Assembly: GCA_030442055.1 (NCBI GenBank)
Contig: JAUJEB010000013.1
Span: 98,577-162,576 of the forward strand
Direction: 5' to 3'
DNA: 64,000 nt
Source: Agaribacillus aureus
GTDB taxonomy: Bacteria; Bacteroidota; Bacteroidia; Cytophagales; Cyclobacteriaceae
The position numbers and the translations under genes were made by a program. Within the stretch, counting starts at the first letter, position 1. Each line of letters starts with the position of its first letter. Under the pieces are notes generated by a model. It saw only the letters and a program-made list of their open reading frames with translations, had not been told where the DNA came from and made no database searches. Below are positions 1-8,811 of this stretch, in pieces.

Positions 1-1677
1 GGTAAATCTGTCTTCAATGACGCTGGATCCAACCAACAGGTCTACCTTACTTCCCCCACTTGCCGGTATGGCATAATTGATAGTGTTTTCCCATTGTGAT
101 CGGGTAAATTTGCCATTTGTTACGTTCAACTGGGCACTTGTGCGGGCAAACCCCTGCTCCGGGTAACTGAATACCGGAATGAAATTCCTTGTTTCCTGGT
201 CCCCACCATAGTGCGCATATTTAGTAGAAAACCTGAAATTGGACACTTCATAGCTTGCACCCCCACTCAGGGAATAATAATTCTGGATCGTATTGGTATT
301 GTTTAACTCAAGGGCCAGCAATGGATTTGTCACCGCCCCTACGATCGGCAGGTTCACACCATTGAAAACGGGAGGAGGGTTTTGCCTGCCAGGATTAAAT
401 ATCTCGCCGTTTTCGGCATATGCCGGATAGATAGCCGGGATATTGTTGATATAATTCATGATGGCAAAACCTGTTCCGGCACCGTTTTCTGTCAGCGAGT
501 TTCTGTCGGTGCGACCGTAGAGTCCATCGACCTGAATATTCAGACCTTTCAATACATCTTTTTCGAAGTTCAGTTTCACTGTCTTCCTTTCGAAATTGGA
601 CTTATCCAGATCACCGCCTACCATACCATCCTGGTTGAAGAGACCGGCACTCAGCGCATAGGAATAATCTTCCCCTCCATCCTGAACACTGGCGTGAAGA
701 TTACTCATGGATGCCTGATCAAATACCACATCGTACCAATCAGTGTTGGGTAGCTGTGCGGCATCCGCTGAGGAGAATTTGTCATTTCTGATTCCATCGC
801 CGTTTAGATCTGGAATGGTTGACCCGTCGGTAAAAGCCCCGTACCAATCGACAGAATTATTATAAAACTCAATAAACTGATCCCTATCCATCAGCTCGGG
901 CTTATTGGCCAGGTTTTGGATCCCATAGTAGCCACTTATTGATACCTTCGGATTACTTAAATTCCTTTTGCCACTTTTGGTAGTTACCAAAACCACGCCG
1001 TTGCCTCCCCTGGCACCATAGATAGCAGCAGACGCTCCATCTTTAAGAACCGAGACATTATCAATATCGCTCGAATTCAGAAAATCAAGATTAGGCACCT
1101 GAATACCGTCCACTAAATAAAGCGGGGCGGATTCCTGTGCTGAGGCAATACCTCTGATCCTTACGGTCAACGGGGATCCGGGTGATCCTGATTCCTGTAT
1201 GATAATGATCCCCGGAGCGGTACCCTGAAGGGCCTGTTCGGGGCGATATACTGGAAGGGATTCAATTTGTTTCGCATCTACTTTTGTGACCGCCGTCGTG
1301 ATCTCTTTAGTCGATTGTTCCCCATAGCCAATCACTACCACCTCCTGAAGTGCCTTGACATCAACCGGTAACTTTACGTCCATCACTGACCGGTTGTCGA
1401 CGGTAACTTCCAATGACACATAACCCACAAAGGCAAATACCAGCGTAGCGCCTTCGTTCACTGAAATTTTGTATAAGCCATTTACATCAGATACGGTTCC
1501 GTTTAATGTACCCTTCTCCAGAACTGTAACTCCTGATAAAGTCTCGCCGGATTCGGCTTCGATAACAGTACCAGTAATAACCCTCTCTTGTGCAAAAAGA
1601 GATAAGGAAGACAACCACAGGAGCATTATCATAAAAAAGCCCCCGATCTGTTTAATTTGGTAAAAATTGTTTCTCAT
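1..1677 (-). CDS. SusC/RagA-type TonB-dependent receptor (3' end outside window)
   Basis: Outer-membrane receptor that imports oligosaccharides, normally with a SusD lipoprotein. Reading leftwards from an ATG at 1677, the frame stays open for 559 codons to the window edge, so the C-terminal barrel and any SusD gene lie outside. Residues 1-30 form a signal peptide ending in LSLFAQ. A carboxypeptidase-regulatory-like domain follows (about 31-100), then the linker EVVVIGYG, and the plug domain with 'LQGTAPGIIIIQESGSPGSP' and 'LVTTKSGK', all standard for SusC. The neighbouring regulator and sulfatase, transcribed in the same direction, suggest a polysaccharide-utilisation locus. The family call is certain. 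The substrate is inferred from the nearby GH86 and sulfatase genes. Confidence 0.93.
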   Translation of the reverse strand, partial: MRNNFYQIKQIGGFFMIMLLWLSSLSLFAQERVITGTVIEAESGETLSGVTVLEKGTLNGTVSDVNGLYKISVNEGATLVFAFVGYVSLEVTVDNRSVMDVKLPVDVKALQEVVVIGYGEQSTKEITTAVTKVDAKQIESLPVYRPEQALQGTAPGIIIIQESGSPGSPLTVRIRGIASAQESAPLYLVDGIQVPNLDFLNSSDIDNVSVLKDGASAAIYGARGGNGVVLVTTKSGKRNLSNPKVSISGYYGIQNLANKPELMDRDQFIEFYNNSVDWYGAFTDGSTIPDLNGDGIRNDKFSSADAAQLPNTDWYDVVFDQASMSNLHASVQDGGEDYSYALSAGLFNQDGMVGGDLDKSNFERKTVKLNFEKDVLKGLNIQVDGLYGRTDRNSLTENGAGTGFAIMNYINNIPAIYPAYAENGEIFNPGRQNPPPVFNGVNLPIVGAVTNPLLALELNNTNTIQNYYSLSGGASYEVSNFRFSTKYAHYGGDQETRNFIPVFSYPEQGFARTSAQLNVTNGKFTRSQWENTINYAIPASGGSKVDLLVGSSVIEDRFT

Positions 1678-2022
1678 AAACTTTTGATTTAGAATTTTTC
1701 GTTTCTCTTAGCTTAAAAGATGAAGCAGGCATGTCCGTCGCTTTGGCGTATCGAACAAGGCAATTCGAAAGTTTTTGACAAAATTTCAATAAAGACGGTC
1801 TTTTTTGCCAAAGCAGCAATTCAACGGAATTTTTTAAGCCTGGTTTTGTATTTTAAACAATGTCAAGTAAGGTTTTAAGCGATGCCATTCCAAAAATTTG
1901 ATATGGACATTACTACTACAATCAGGAGGGTAACGGCGTTTTTCACTACGACAAAAATACTACACGCAAGCATTAAATATTTGATTTACAATAACTTACA
2001 AAACGACATCGCTACGTTAGTA
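1678..2022. other. Upstream region of the SusC gene
   Basis: This 345-base AT-rich stretch lies between the SusC start and the end of the upstream regulator gene. It should hold the SusC promoter and leader, but I could not find a convincing Bacteroidota promoter (TAnnTTTG with an upstream TTTG) or an inverted repeat on the minus strand. No open frame of interest is seen. Confidence 0.5.
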
Positions 2023-4899
2023 CTAAAAGTCTAAAATGAAACTGGTGAGGTTGATATGATGGCCTAAATTGAGTTTTTTTCGCAGTCTATATCTGTTGGT
2101 TTCTACCGACCTGACCGAAATATTCAACAAATTAGCCACATCTTTGGAATTCATATTAAGTCGCAGGAAGGCACAGAGCCTCAACTCCTGTGGTGAGATG
2201 TCGGGGAACGTTTCCTTGAATCTTTTTGAAAAATCTCCGTGCACTTCATCAAAGTATACCTGGAACTGATCCCAATCTTTTTCGTTGCCGATATTGCGGT
2301 CTATGTTTTTGATGATCCTGGAAATTTCGGTGCCGGAGCCTTGATCTTTTATCTTGCCTTTAATGGTCTTTAACTCAGACTTGATCTTTGTCATCAGTTC
2401 ATTTTTTTGAATAATATTCATGGTGCTGGTTGCCAACTCCCTGGATTTATGCGCCAGCTCTGCTTTCATCTTTTCATTTTTAAGCTTTTCGATTGCCTCC
2501 CGCGATTTTTCAGATACCTCTTGCAATTGATTGTCCCTGAACGTAAGCTCCTTCTCCTGAGAAATAAAGATCTTTTCTTTTTCAGACCTGTGCCTCAGGC
2601 TTTGAATTCTAAAAAGACCTATAAGCAGTGAGAGAAAAAATACGAAGCCAAGGCTTTTAGACAATGTCGTTCTATACCATGGCGGATGAATAGTGATGTT
2701 TAATTGCTTCTCCGGTGATTCATGCCCCAGAATATTTTTTGCCTTGATCCGGAATATATATTCGCCTTCCTTAAGATTGGTATACTCCTTACTGGTTTGG
2801 CCGGACCATTCCGACCAACGTTCATTAAGTCCCTCCAGCTTGTAGCTATAACTCACTTCACTGGAATAGTAGGGCGAGGTGTAGGATATTTTTAGAGAAT
2901 TGTTCCTGAAAGGGATCTCAAAAGTTTTGCCGGCGTATTGCGCAAGTAAATAATATCCTGCCAGTAACGAATCTGAGCCGGTAATAAAGTGCAGCTTATC
3001 CAAATAAACTTCCGGCGTGCCAGACTCCAGGCCACCAAGACTTGGATCAAAATGAATAAATCCTTCTTTAGCACCAAACAGTATATTTTTTTCATCCAGT
3101 ACATTAATATTTGGAAAGTCATCGTTCAGGGATGTATGAATCTTTTGGAAAACCGAATGGTCCATAGAGTAAGATCCATCAAAACTTCTTCTTAAAACCC
3201 CGGTTAGGTCCTGGCCGGTAAAATACAAATTTCCGAGAACGTCTTCATCCATGCAGTATATCCTGTATTCATCCCCGAAGACCTTCTTAAGTGGCTCGTA
3301 GGGCAGTACGCGGTTGCTTACTTTATCGTACCGGTAAACGCCTCTTTCAGCGGTAAAGAGGATCTCATCGTTGATTTTAAAAACGTTGATATAAATGTCC
3401 GATGGAAAACCCCTGGATTTACCAAAATGCTCTACTTTCAATACCCTCGTATAATTACTTGAAAGCTGCATGCGGTAAGCGCCTTTGTATCCATGGCTTA
3501 CCCACAGCACGTTTTCTGATTCAAAAAGCATTAGCCTGGAAGACTCTTCAAAGCCCTCAATTTTTCCCAAAACCTTATATTTTCCCGCAGCTCCTTCAAT
3601 CAAATATAATCCATCATAGGTTCCCCCCACCATGAGATCGTCACGATTTGGGACCGGCAAAAACATCCACCAGCCGTCTTTTTCCGAAACCGTTAATTCA
3701 TGATTATCTTTCACCTGATAAGCGCCACTATGCGCTGCCAGGAAAAGATCGTTCCTCACCTTACTGATGGCATAGGTCTGACCGGTCACCTCCTCAATTA
3801 GGTGTGCCTGAGGCACGGTGCTTTTCAGGTGATTATTCATAGTAAAAAGCCCGTTTCTTGCACATAAATACAATAAACCCTGGTCTTGAAGCACGTTATA
3901 TCCTGCCCCCTGCACACCGGTTTGTTCATTTAAGTAGGTGAAAGGGTCGGTTAACTCAATCCTCGCAATGCCATTATTAAGCCCCAACCAAAGATCACCT
4001 TCCCGGTCTTCACATACATTTAAAATTGCACGGCTTTCAAGGCCCCTGCCTTTGCTAAAATAATGTACCAGTTCTCCGCTTTTATTAAGGATAATCAAAC
4101 CATTGTTTCTTGTAGCAACAGCTAAGTCTCCATTTTTCAGCACCAGTAGCTGATCGGTTGTGTGTTCGCCTATCATGTCTATTTCCGTCTGCCACTTTGT
4201 GGTATTTCCCGTACCGTCCAGGTAATACAGCCCCTGGTTTACCACCCCAACCAACCATTGATTATTGTAGCGAACAATGGAGGAAACCTCTTTATCCATA
4301 AAAAACTTCCCTCCCGGGATCATTTCCCAACGGCCGGCTTCAAATGCCACAAGGCCTTTGTCATAATCTGCTACCACATACCGGTCATTCATATTGAAGG
4401 AATAACTAAGATTTCCGGAATCTCTGATGACAAGGATGGTGTCGTTCTGGTAAAGAAATATATCTTTGAACGCCTGAAAAAAAACATTATCACCAATACA
4501 ATGTATCCTCCAGATATCCTGAAAGTCTCTCTTTTTTTTAGGCAGCTTACCCACCAGGGAAACATACTCCAAAATACCATATTTGTTGGCCTTCAGATAT
4601 CCCATCTCATTTTCCCCGCCAACATACATCACCCCGTTATCCGACAGGTCTAAACTTCGGATCTTTTTTCCGTCAAAAACATCAATCATTTGCCAGGTGG
4701 TGCCATCGAATCTTAAAACTCCCTGGTTGTTGGCTGTGAAAATGTTTCCCAGGGTATCCTGATCGATCCACCAATTCTGCATACCGCCTTTATAATGCTG
4801 CGGATTAAAATTCTGAACCAATGGAAGGCCTTTAAACTGGGCTTTTGCAAAAAGTGGGATAATCAGTATCCAGATGAAATATAACTTAGGATTATTCAT
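2023..4899 (-). CDS. Beta-propeller / Y_Y_Y / LuxR-type sensor-regulator
   Basis: A 958-aa one-component membrane regulator. A signal peptide (about 1-20) is followed by a long periplasmic part of repeated propeller-type strands ('GNIFTANNQGVLRFDG', 'GDLWLGLNNGIARI'). A Y_Y_Y domain follows at about 680-750 ('YSYKLEGLNERWSEWS'). A transmembrane helix lies near 755-775, then a coiled coil near 790-850, and a LuxR-like helix-turn-helix in the last 57 residues ('DVANLLNISVRSVETNRYRLRKK'). There is no histidine kinase core or receiver. Such proteins sense glycan fragments in the periplasm and switch on SusCD operons. Being directly upstream of the SusC gene, on the same strand, it probably controls it. 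Confidence 0.88.
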   Translation of the reverse strand: MNNPKLYFIWILIIPLFAKAQFKGLPLVQNFNPQHYKGGMQNWWIDQDTLGNIFTANNQGVLRFDGTTWQMIDVFDGKKIRSLDLSDNGVMYVGGENEMGYLKANKYGILEYVSLVGKLPKKKRDFQDIWRIHCIGDNVFFQAFKDIFLYQNDTILVIRDSGNLSYSFNMNDRYVVADYDKGLVAFEAGRWEMIPGGKFFMDKEVSSIVRYNNQWLVGVVNQGLYYLDGTGNTTKWQTEIDMIGEHTTDQLLVLKNGDLAVATRNNGLIILNKSGELVHYFSKGRGLESRAILNVCEDREGDLWLGLNNGIARIELTDPFTYLNEQTGVQGAGYNVLQDQGLLYLCARNGLFTMNNHLKSTVPQAHLIEEVTGQTYAISKVRNDLFLAAHSGAYQVKDNHELTVSEKDGWWMFLPVPNRDDLMVGGTYDGLYLIEGAAGKYKVLGKIEGFEESSRLMLFESENVLWVSHGYKGAYRMQLSSNYTRVLKVEHFGKSRGFPSDIYINVFKINDEILFTAERGVYRYDKVSNRVLPYEPLKKVFGDEYRIYCMDEDVLGNLYFTGQDLTGVLRRSFDGSYSMDHSVFQKIHTSLNDDFPNINVLDEKNILFGAKEGFIHFDPSLGGLESGTPEVYLDKLHFITGSDSLLAGYYLLAQYAGKTFEIPFRNNSLKISYTSPYYSSEVSYSYKLEGLNERWSEWSGQTSKEYTNLKEGEYIFRIKAKNILGHESPEKQLNITIHPPWYRTTLSKSLGFVFFLSLLIGLFRIQSLRHRSEKEKIFISQEKELTFRDNQLQEVSEKSREAIEKLKNEKMKAELAHKSRELATSTMNIIQKNELMTKIKSELKTIKGKIKDQGSGTEISRIIKNIDRNIGNEKDWDQFQVYFDEVHGDFSKRFKETFPDISPQELRLCAFLRLNMNSKDVANLLNISVRSVETNRYRLRKKLNLGHHINLTSFILDF

Positions 4900-5143
4900 A
4901 AATGTTCTGCTACCACAGCAATAATTTCACATCTTAACCCTCCACCAAATCTCCCGGTCAACCTTTACCAATTCTAAAATACGCTGATCGAGAAATATAA
5001 TCCACACACCGGTTAGAAAAATTTAACCATGAAAATCTGATGGCGGAAAGTGGTACCATATAATTATCAATAATTTCCCTGACATCTCCTTCCTCTCCCC
5101 TGGCAATCAGACAGGGGAGCAGGTTTGGGATAGCTAGCGATCA

Positions 5144-6736
5144 TCAATCTGCATAGGCAGGGTTGTATTGCCCTCTCGCATTAAACCCCTGAAAGTTTCT
5201 CATAGGAGAATACCGGGGATAACTATCGAATATATCACTGCCAAACATCCGGGGATCTCCCTGTTTGGTTAGCTCCTGGTCAAGTTTATTTCGTAAGTCC
5301 GCACAGATGTCGCTGTATTCAGTGTTGCCGGAAAGGTCATACAAACATTCCGGATCATTTTGTATATCGAATAGCTGCGCCTCAGGTCTCTTTTCGAAGG
5401 CATTTTTAAACAGCCTGTTAACCGATTCCTCGTGCTGGTGTTTCATCATAAAAGTCTTGGAAGGAGATCCATCAATGTCATGGTAACCGGGAAACAATGT
5501 CTTGAACCCTTCAGTTTGAGCTCTTTTATTATTTTCATCATTAGGAGGTACCGGATCGCCTACCGGCCAGCGTTCGGGTTTATAATTCTTCACATACAGA
5601 TATTCTTTGGTCCGAATAGCCCTGGCAGGATAGCCCAAATTATCGGGCCTTGCATGTGTATGACGTTCCCGGCCGGTTAATACATAGTTTCTTTTAGACG
5701 TATTTTCACCGCCTTTTGAAAATAAAACCGGGACGATGCTTTGCCCCGTCATAACCGGCGCACTTTTTATCCCCGCTATTTCAAGGAAGGTTGGTGCCAG
5801 GTCAATCATACTCACAAGATCATCCACTTTTTTTGAGGATTTAATTTGATCTGGCCAGGAAATAGCCAGCGGGACATGGGTGCCGTATTCCTGCAAATTT
5901 GCCTTCGCATAAGGAAAAGGCATACCATTGTCGGCAGTGACAACTACTACTGTATTGGCCAGCTCGCCTTTTTCCTCCAACAATTTTAACATTTTAAGGA
6001 GGTGGGCATCAAAATATTCTATCTCAAAAGCATAGTCAATGACATCATTCCGGGTGACGGAGTCATCAGGTAAAAACCCGGGCAATTGTACATTTTTAAA
6101 TCGCTTTCCCGCTTTGGCGCCAGAGCCGGGTTCATAAACGCGGTGAGGCTCGTGACCGCCATACCAAAAAAAGAATGGTTTACCGGTAGCTCTTTTTTCC
6201 AGGAAGTGGGAAAAATTACCAAAATAGTCTCTTTTGTTGATACCAGTGGAAGGAACAGTTGTCAATTCTTTCTCGTTGTATGCCGGACCAACCGGATTGC
6301 GATCCCAGCCTGCTATCTTCCAATTTCCGGGTCCCCAGGCCTTGCCGGTATACCCTAATTGATAACCGGCATCTTCCAACATGTCGGTGAAGACGTTGAG
6401 TTTTTTCGGGAATGAGCTGGCATGGGTTCCAGCCTCTTCCAGTTGCCATATATTTTTTCCGGTTAAAATGGCCGCCCTTGAAGGGCTGCATTGCGGTGCC
6501 GCCACAAAGGCGTTGTTAAATAAGACACCATCTTTGGCCACTTTGTCAAAGGCCGGCGTTTTGATTTCAGCAAACCCATAAGCGCCCGCGTGAGGAAATG
6601 ATTGATCATCGGCAATAGCGAAGAGGATATTTGGTCTTTTAGGGAAGTTTGAGGCATTCTCAGGTGACTTGCAACCCATTACAGTGCCTGCCAATATCAA
6701 CAAAAGCAAAGAGGTGCCTTTTAATAATACTTTCAT
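5144..6736 (-). CDS. Lipoprotein sulfatase, formylglycine type (S1 family)
   Basis: Sulfatase expected to remove sulfate esters or N-sulfate from polysaccharide fragments at the cell surface or in the periplasm. I start it at the ATG at 6736 (530 aa), since the longer frame would need a TTG. A lipoprotein signal with Cys22 follows. The metal-site aspartates lie in 'IADDQSF', and the formylglycine motif CSPSR (Cys83) is followed by AAILTG. A second metal motif is 'VVTADNGMPF'. The C-terminal region with 'ERWPVGDPVPP' and 'AQLFDIQNDPECLYDL' resembles the sulfoglucosamine-sulfohydrolase-like S1 subgroup, though I cannot fix the subfamily. Beside GH86, sulfated galactan is the likely substrate. 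No maturase gene is present in the window. Confidence 0.92.
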   Translation of the reverse strand: MKVLLKGTSLLLLILAGTVMGCKSPENASNFPKRPNILFAIADDQSFPHAGAYGFAEIKTPAFDKVAKDGVLFNNAFVAAPQCSPSRAAILTGKNIWQLEEAGTHASSFPKKLNVFTDMLEDAGYQLGYTGKAWGPGNWKIAGWDRNPVGPAYNEKELTTVPSTGINKRDYFGNFSHFLEKRATGKPFFFWYGGHEPHRVYEPGSGAKAGKRFKNVQLPGFLPDDSVTRNDVIDYAFEIEYFDAHLLKMLKLLEEKGELANTVVVVTADNGMPFPYAKANLQEYGTHVPLAISWPDQIKSSKKVDDLVSMIDLAPTFLEIAGIKSAPVMTGQSIVPVLFSKGGENTSKRNYVLTGRERHTHARPDNLGYPARAIRTKEYLYVKNYKPERWPVGDPVPPNDENNKRAQTEGFKTLFPGYHDIDGSPSKTFMMKHQHEESVNRLFKNAFEKRPEAQLFDIQNDPECLYDLSGNTEYSDICADLRNKLDQELTKQGDPRMFGSDIFDSYPRYSPMRNFQGFNARGQYNPAYAD

Positions 6737-6773
6737 ATATGCATGATACAATGAAAAGCGCTAATTGTCAATG

Positions 6774-8441
6774 TTACGCCGTTTGATGCTCCAAGCCGGC
6801 GATGAATTCTTCCAGGTTGGTACTTCTGTTAAGACCCAGCTTTTTTCTCAGCCGGTGGCGGGTTGTGTGCGCCGATTCGATAGATATACCCAGTAGCTTT
6901 GCCATTTCCTTGCAGGAAAAATTCAGCTTTATCAAGGCACATGTCCGCTGCTCTCCCTGGGAAAGGCCGGGAAATCTATTGTTTAAATGGATGTAGAAGC
7001 TCTCATTCACCGCGGTAAACCTGGCTTCAAATTCCTTCCAGTTTTTGGAAGTACTCATGCCGATGTTTTTGACTATTTTACCAATTTCCTGTGGATCTGG
7101 TCTGCGTTGCTGCCGGATCAGCTTCCTTTTTAAATCCAACAACAATTCTTCTCTTTCGATGGCCTGCAAAGCCGAGGCGGTCAACTCTTTGTTCTTAATC
7201 TCCAAAACCTCATTGGTCTTTTTAATTTCAAGTTCCCGGTGTTTTTGCAACAAACGTTTTTCAGCTTTGTACGCTGACCTCAAATAGCGGTATAACAACG
7301 TACCTAATAACAATAAAAACAAAATGGTCCCGGTCAGAATGATTGATTTCAGGTACCACACCCTATCCTCGTGCTCCAGCTTCGCCAGGCGTTGCTCTTT
7401 GATGAGGTTGTGCTGTTTTTCTTTTTCCCTTCGGTAATCATCCTTGATCTCCAGCAGGTATTTGTTGTCTTCGCTTCTGCTGCCAAAGTGTTTTTCGTTT
7501 AATATTTTAGATTCTTTGAGATTTTGATAAGCTTTGGCAAACTGGCCTTTTAAAATATAAAGGTTGGAAAGACTATCGTATATACCGGACTTGAGATCAA
7601 GATGGCTTTTGTACCTGTCAGTATTTTCAAGCGCACGGAGATAGTACAACTCACTTAAAGAAAAATTGCCCAATGATTTGTAAATGTGTCCTAAAAAGGT
7701 ATAATAAATAACCAGGTACGAGGGGTCATGTTTTCCGAATTTTTCTTCGAGTGGTAATAACAGATTAAGTGCTTCCTCATATTTTGTTTCCAGGTATAAC
7801 ACATATCCTGTTTCCGCATTGAAATAGTTATCGCCCCGTCCTCGTGGTCTCACACCGGTTAATTCCTGTACCAGCCAGCAGCTGTCCAGATACCGCCGGC
7901 TCATATGTGTATTCATCTCCTTCCGGTACAAGGTAGCAAGCGCGTAGTAATTGTTAACCCGTATCTGCCTGTTTAACTCATCGCTAATGTCCAGTTGTTT
8001 ATTTATACTTTGAGAAAGGTTAAAGTATCCGATCGCCTTTTCCTGCCTTTTGTAAATACTGTAAAGCCATCCCAATCCATTGTAAACCCAGGCTCTCGCC
8101 GCCTCATCCGCCATCTTATCTGCCAGCAGGAGCGCTTGCCAATAGCCATCGTATGACTGGCTGAAAAGGGCATTATTTGCGAAGAGATAAGATAAATTTA
8201 TCAGGTCGCGAATGGCTTTGACAGTATCTCCCCGTTTGATATGGTAATTGTAACTCAGCTTAAAAAGCGACATCGAACTGTCCGGGTTTTGAAACTTAAG
8301 TCTGTTGGCCTCTTGCAGATATTTTGAAGACATCTGAAAGATTTCGGGGTTACCATTCTTGCTTTGGCTAAGACCTGTAATAGTTATCAAAAAAAATATC
8401 AGTATAAAAAACTGTCTAGTTAAAGTATTTCTCACTGTCAA
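6774..8441 (-). CDS. TPR-domain LuxR-type membrane regulator
   Basis: A regulator of about 555 aa with a signal peptide ('FFILIFFLITITGLSQS'), tetratricopeptide-type helical repeats (about 40-330), one membrane helix near 362-385 ('SIILTGTILFLLLLGTLL'), a coiled coil, and a LuxR-like HTH in the last 63 residues ('EMAKLLGISIESAHTTRHRLRKK'). The start is ambiguous: the frame opens with TTG at 8441 and a GTG follows two codons later. The C-terminal ~150 residues closely match those of the 958-aa regulator in this window, so the two have different sensors but the same output. It ends 37 bases upstream of the sulfatase start and may be co-transcribed with it. The ligand is unknown. Confidence 0.85.
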   Translation of the reverse strand: MTVRNTLTRQFFILIFFLITITGLSQSKNGNPEIFQMSSKYLQEANRLKFQNPDSSMSLFKLSYNYHIKRGDTVKAIRDLINLSYLFANNALFSQSYDGYWQALLLADKMADEAARAWVYNGLGWLYSIYKRQEKAIGYFNLSQSINKQLDISDELNRQIRVNNYYALATLYRKEMNTHMSRRYLDSCWLVQELTGVRPRGRGDNYFNAETGYVLYLETKYEEALNLLLPLEEKFGKHDPSYLVIYYTFLGHIYKSLGNFSLSELYYLRALENTDRYKSHLDLKSGIYDSLSNLYILKGQFAKAYQNLKESKILNEKHFGSRSEDNKYLLEIKDDYRREKEKQHNLIKEQRLAKLEHEDRVWYLKSIILTGTILFLLLLGTLLYRYLRSAYKAEKRLLQKHRELEIKKTNEVLEIKNKELTASALQAIEREELLLDLKRKLIRQQRRPDPQEIGKIVKNIGMSTSKNWKEFEARFTAVNESFYIHLNNRFPGLSQGEQRTCALIKLNFSCKEMAKLLGISIESAHTTRHRLRKKLGLNRSTNLEEFIAGLEHQTA

Positions 8442-8811
8442 GACATCTTTCTATTAAAAAATCCATAGTTACACCTTAATTTAAAAATATTCTCCCACAT
8501 GTTCAGTTCTTTCATCAAGGATATTTGCTCCTGTCAAGTTTTTATCAAGTCACTTTTTAAGGTAATCTGATTTTATAAAGTAATATTTGTCAACTGGCGC
8601 CAGCGAAATTTTCAATTTTTTGATATTAGCTAAACCTCTTACAATGACAAAACCTCACAAATCATGATGGACAAGGTGATGGTTTACGAACTTAAGGAAA
8701 GACCCTGGCGATCCTGTGGAACGATTAGTAAATAATTATGGGGGCAGTATTTCAATGCAGTCTCTTATCTATTAAAAGTAAAATCTAACACAACGACTAA
8801 ATTTATCCCCC
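8442..8811. other. Divergent intergenic region between TPR regulator and GH86 gene
   Basis: These 370 bases separate two divergently transcribed genes and must hold both promoters. A perfect 10-base palindrome, CTGGCGCCAG, lies at 8594-8603 and is a possible operator half-site. A near-consensus TAAATTTA sits at 8798-8805, but it is too close to the GH86 start codon to be a confident -7 element. No open frame of interest is seen. Confidence 0.4.

Noticed and set aside
382..753. Plus-strand 123-residue frame
   Set aside because: It lies wholly opposite the SusC gene and has no domain; the minus-strand protein is unmistakable.
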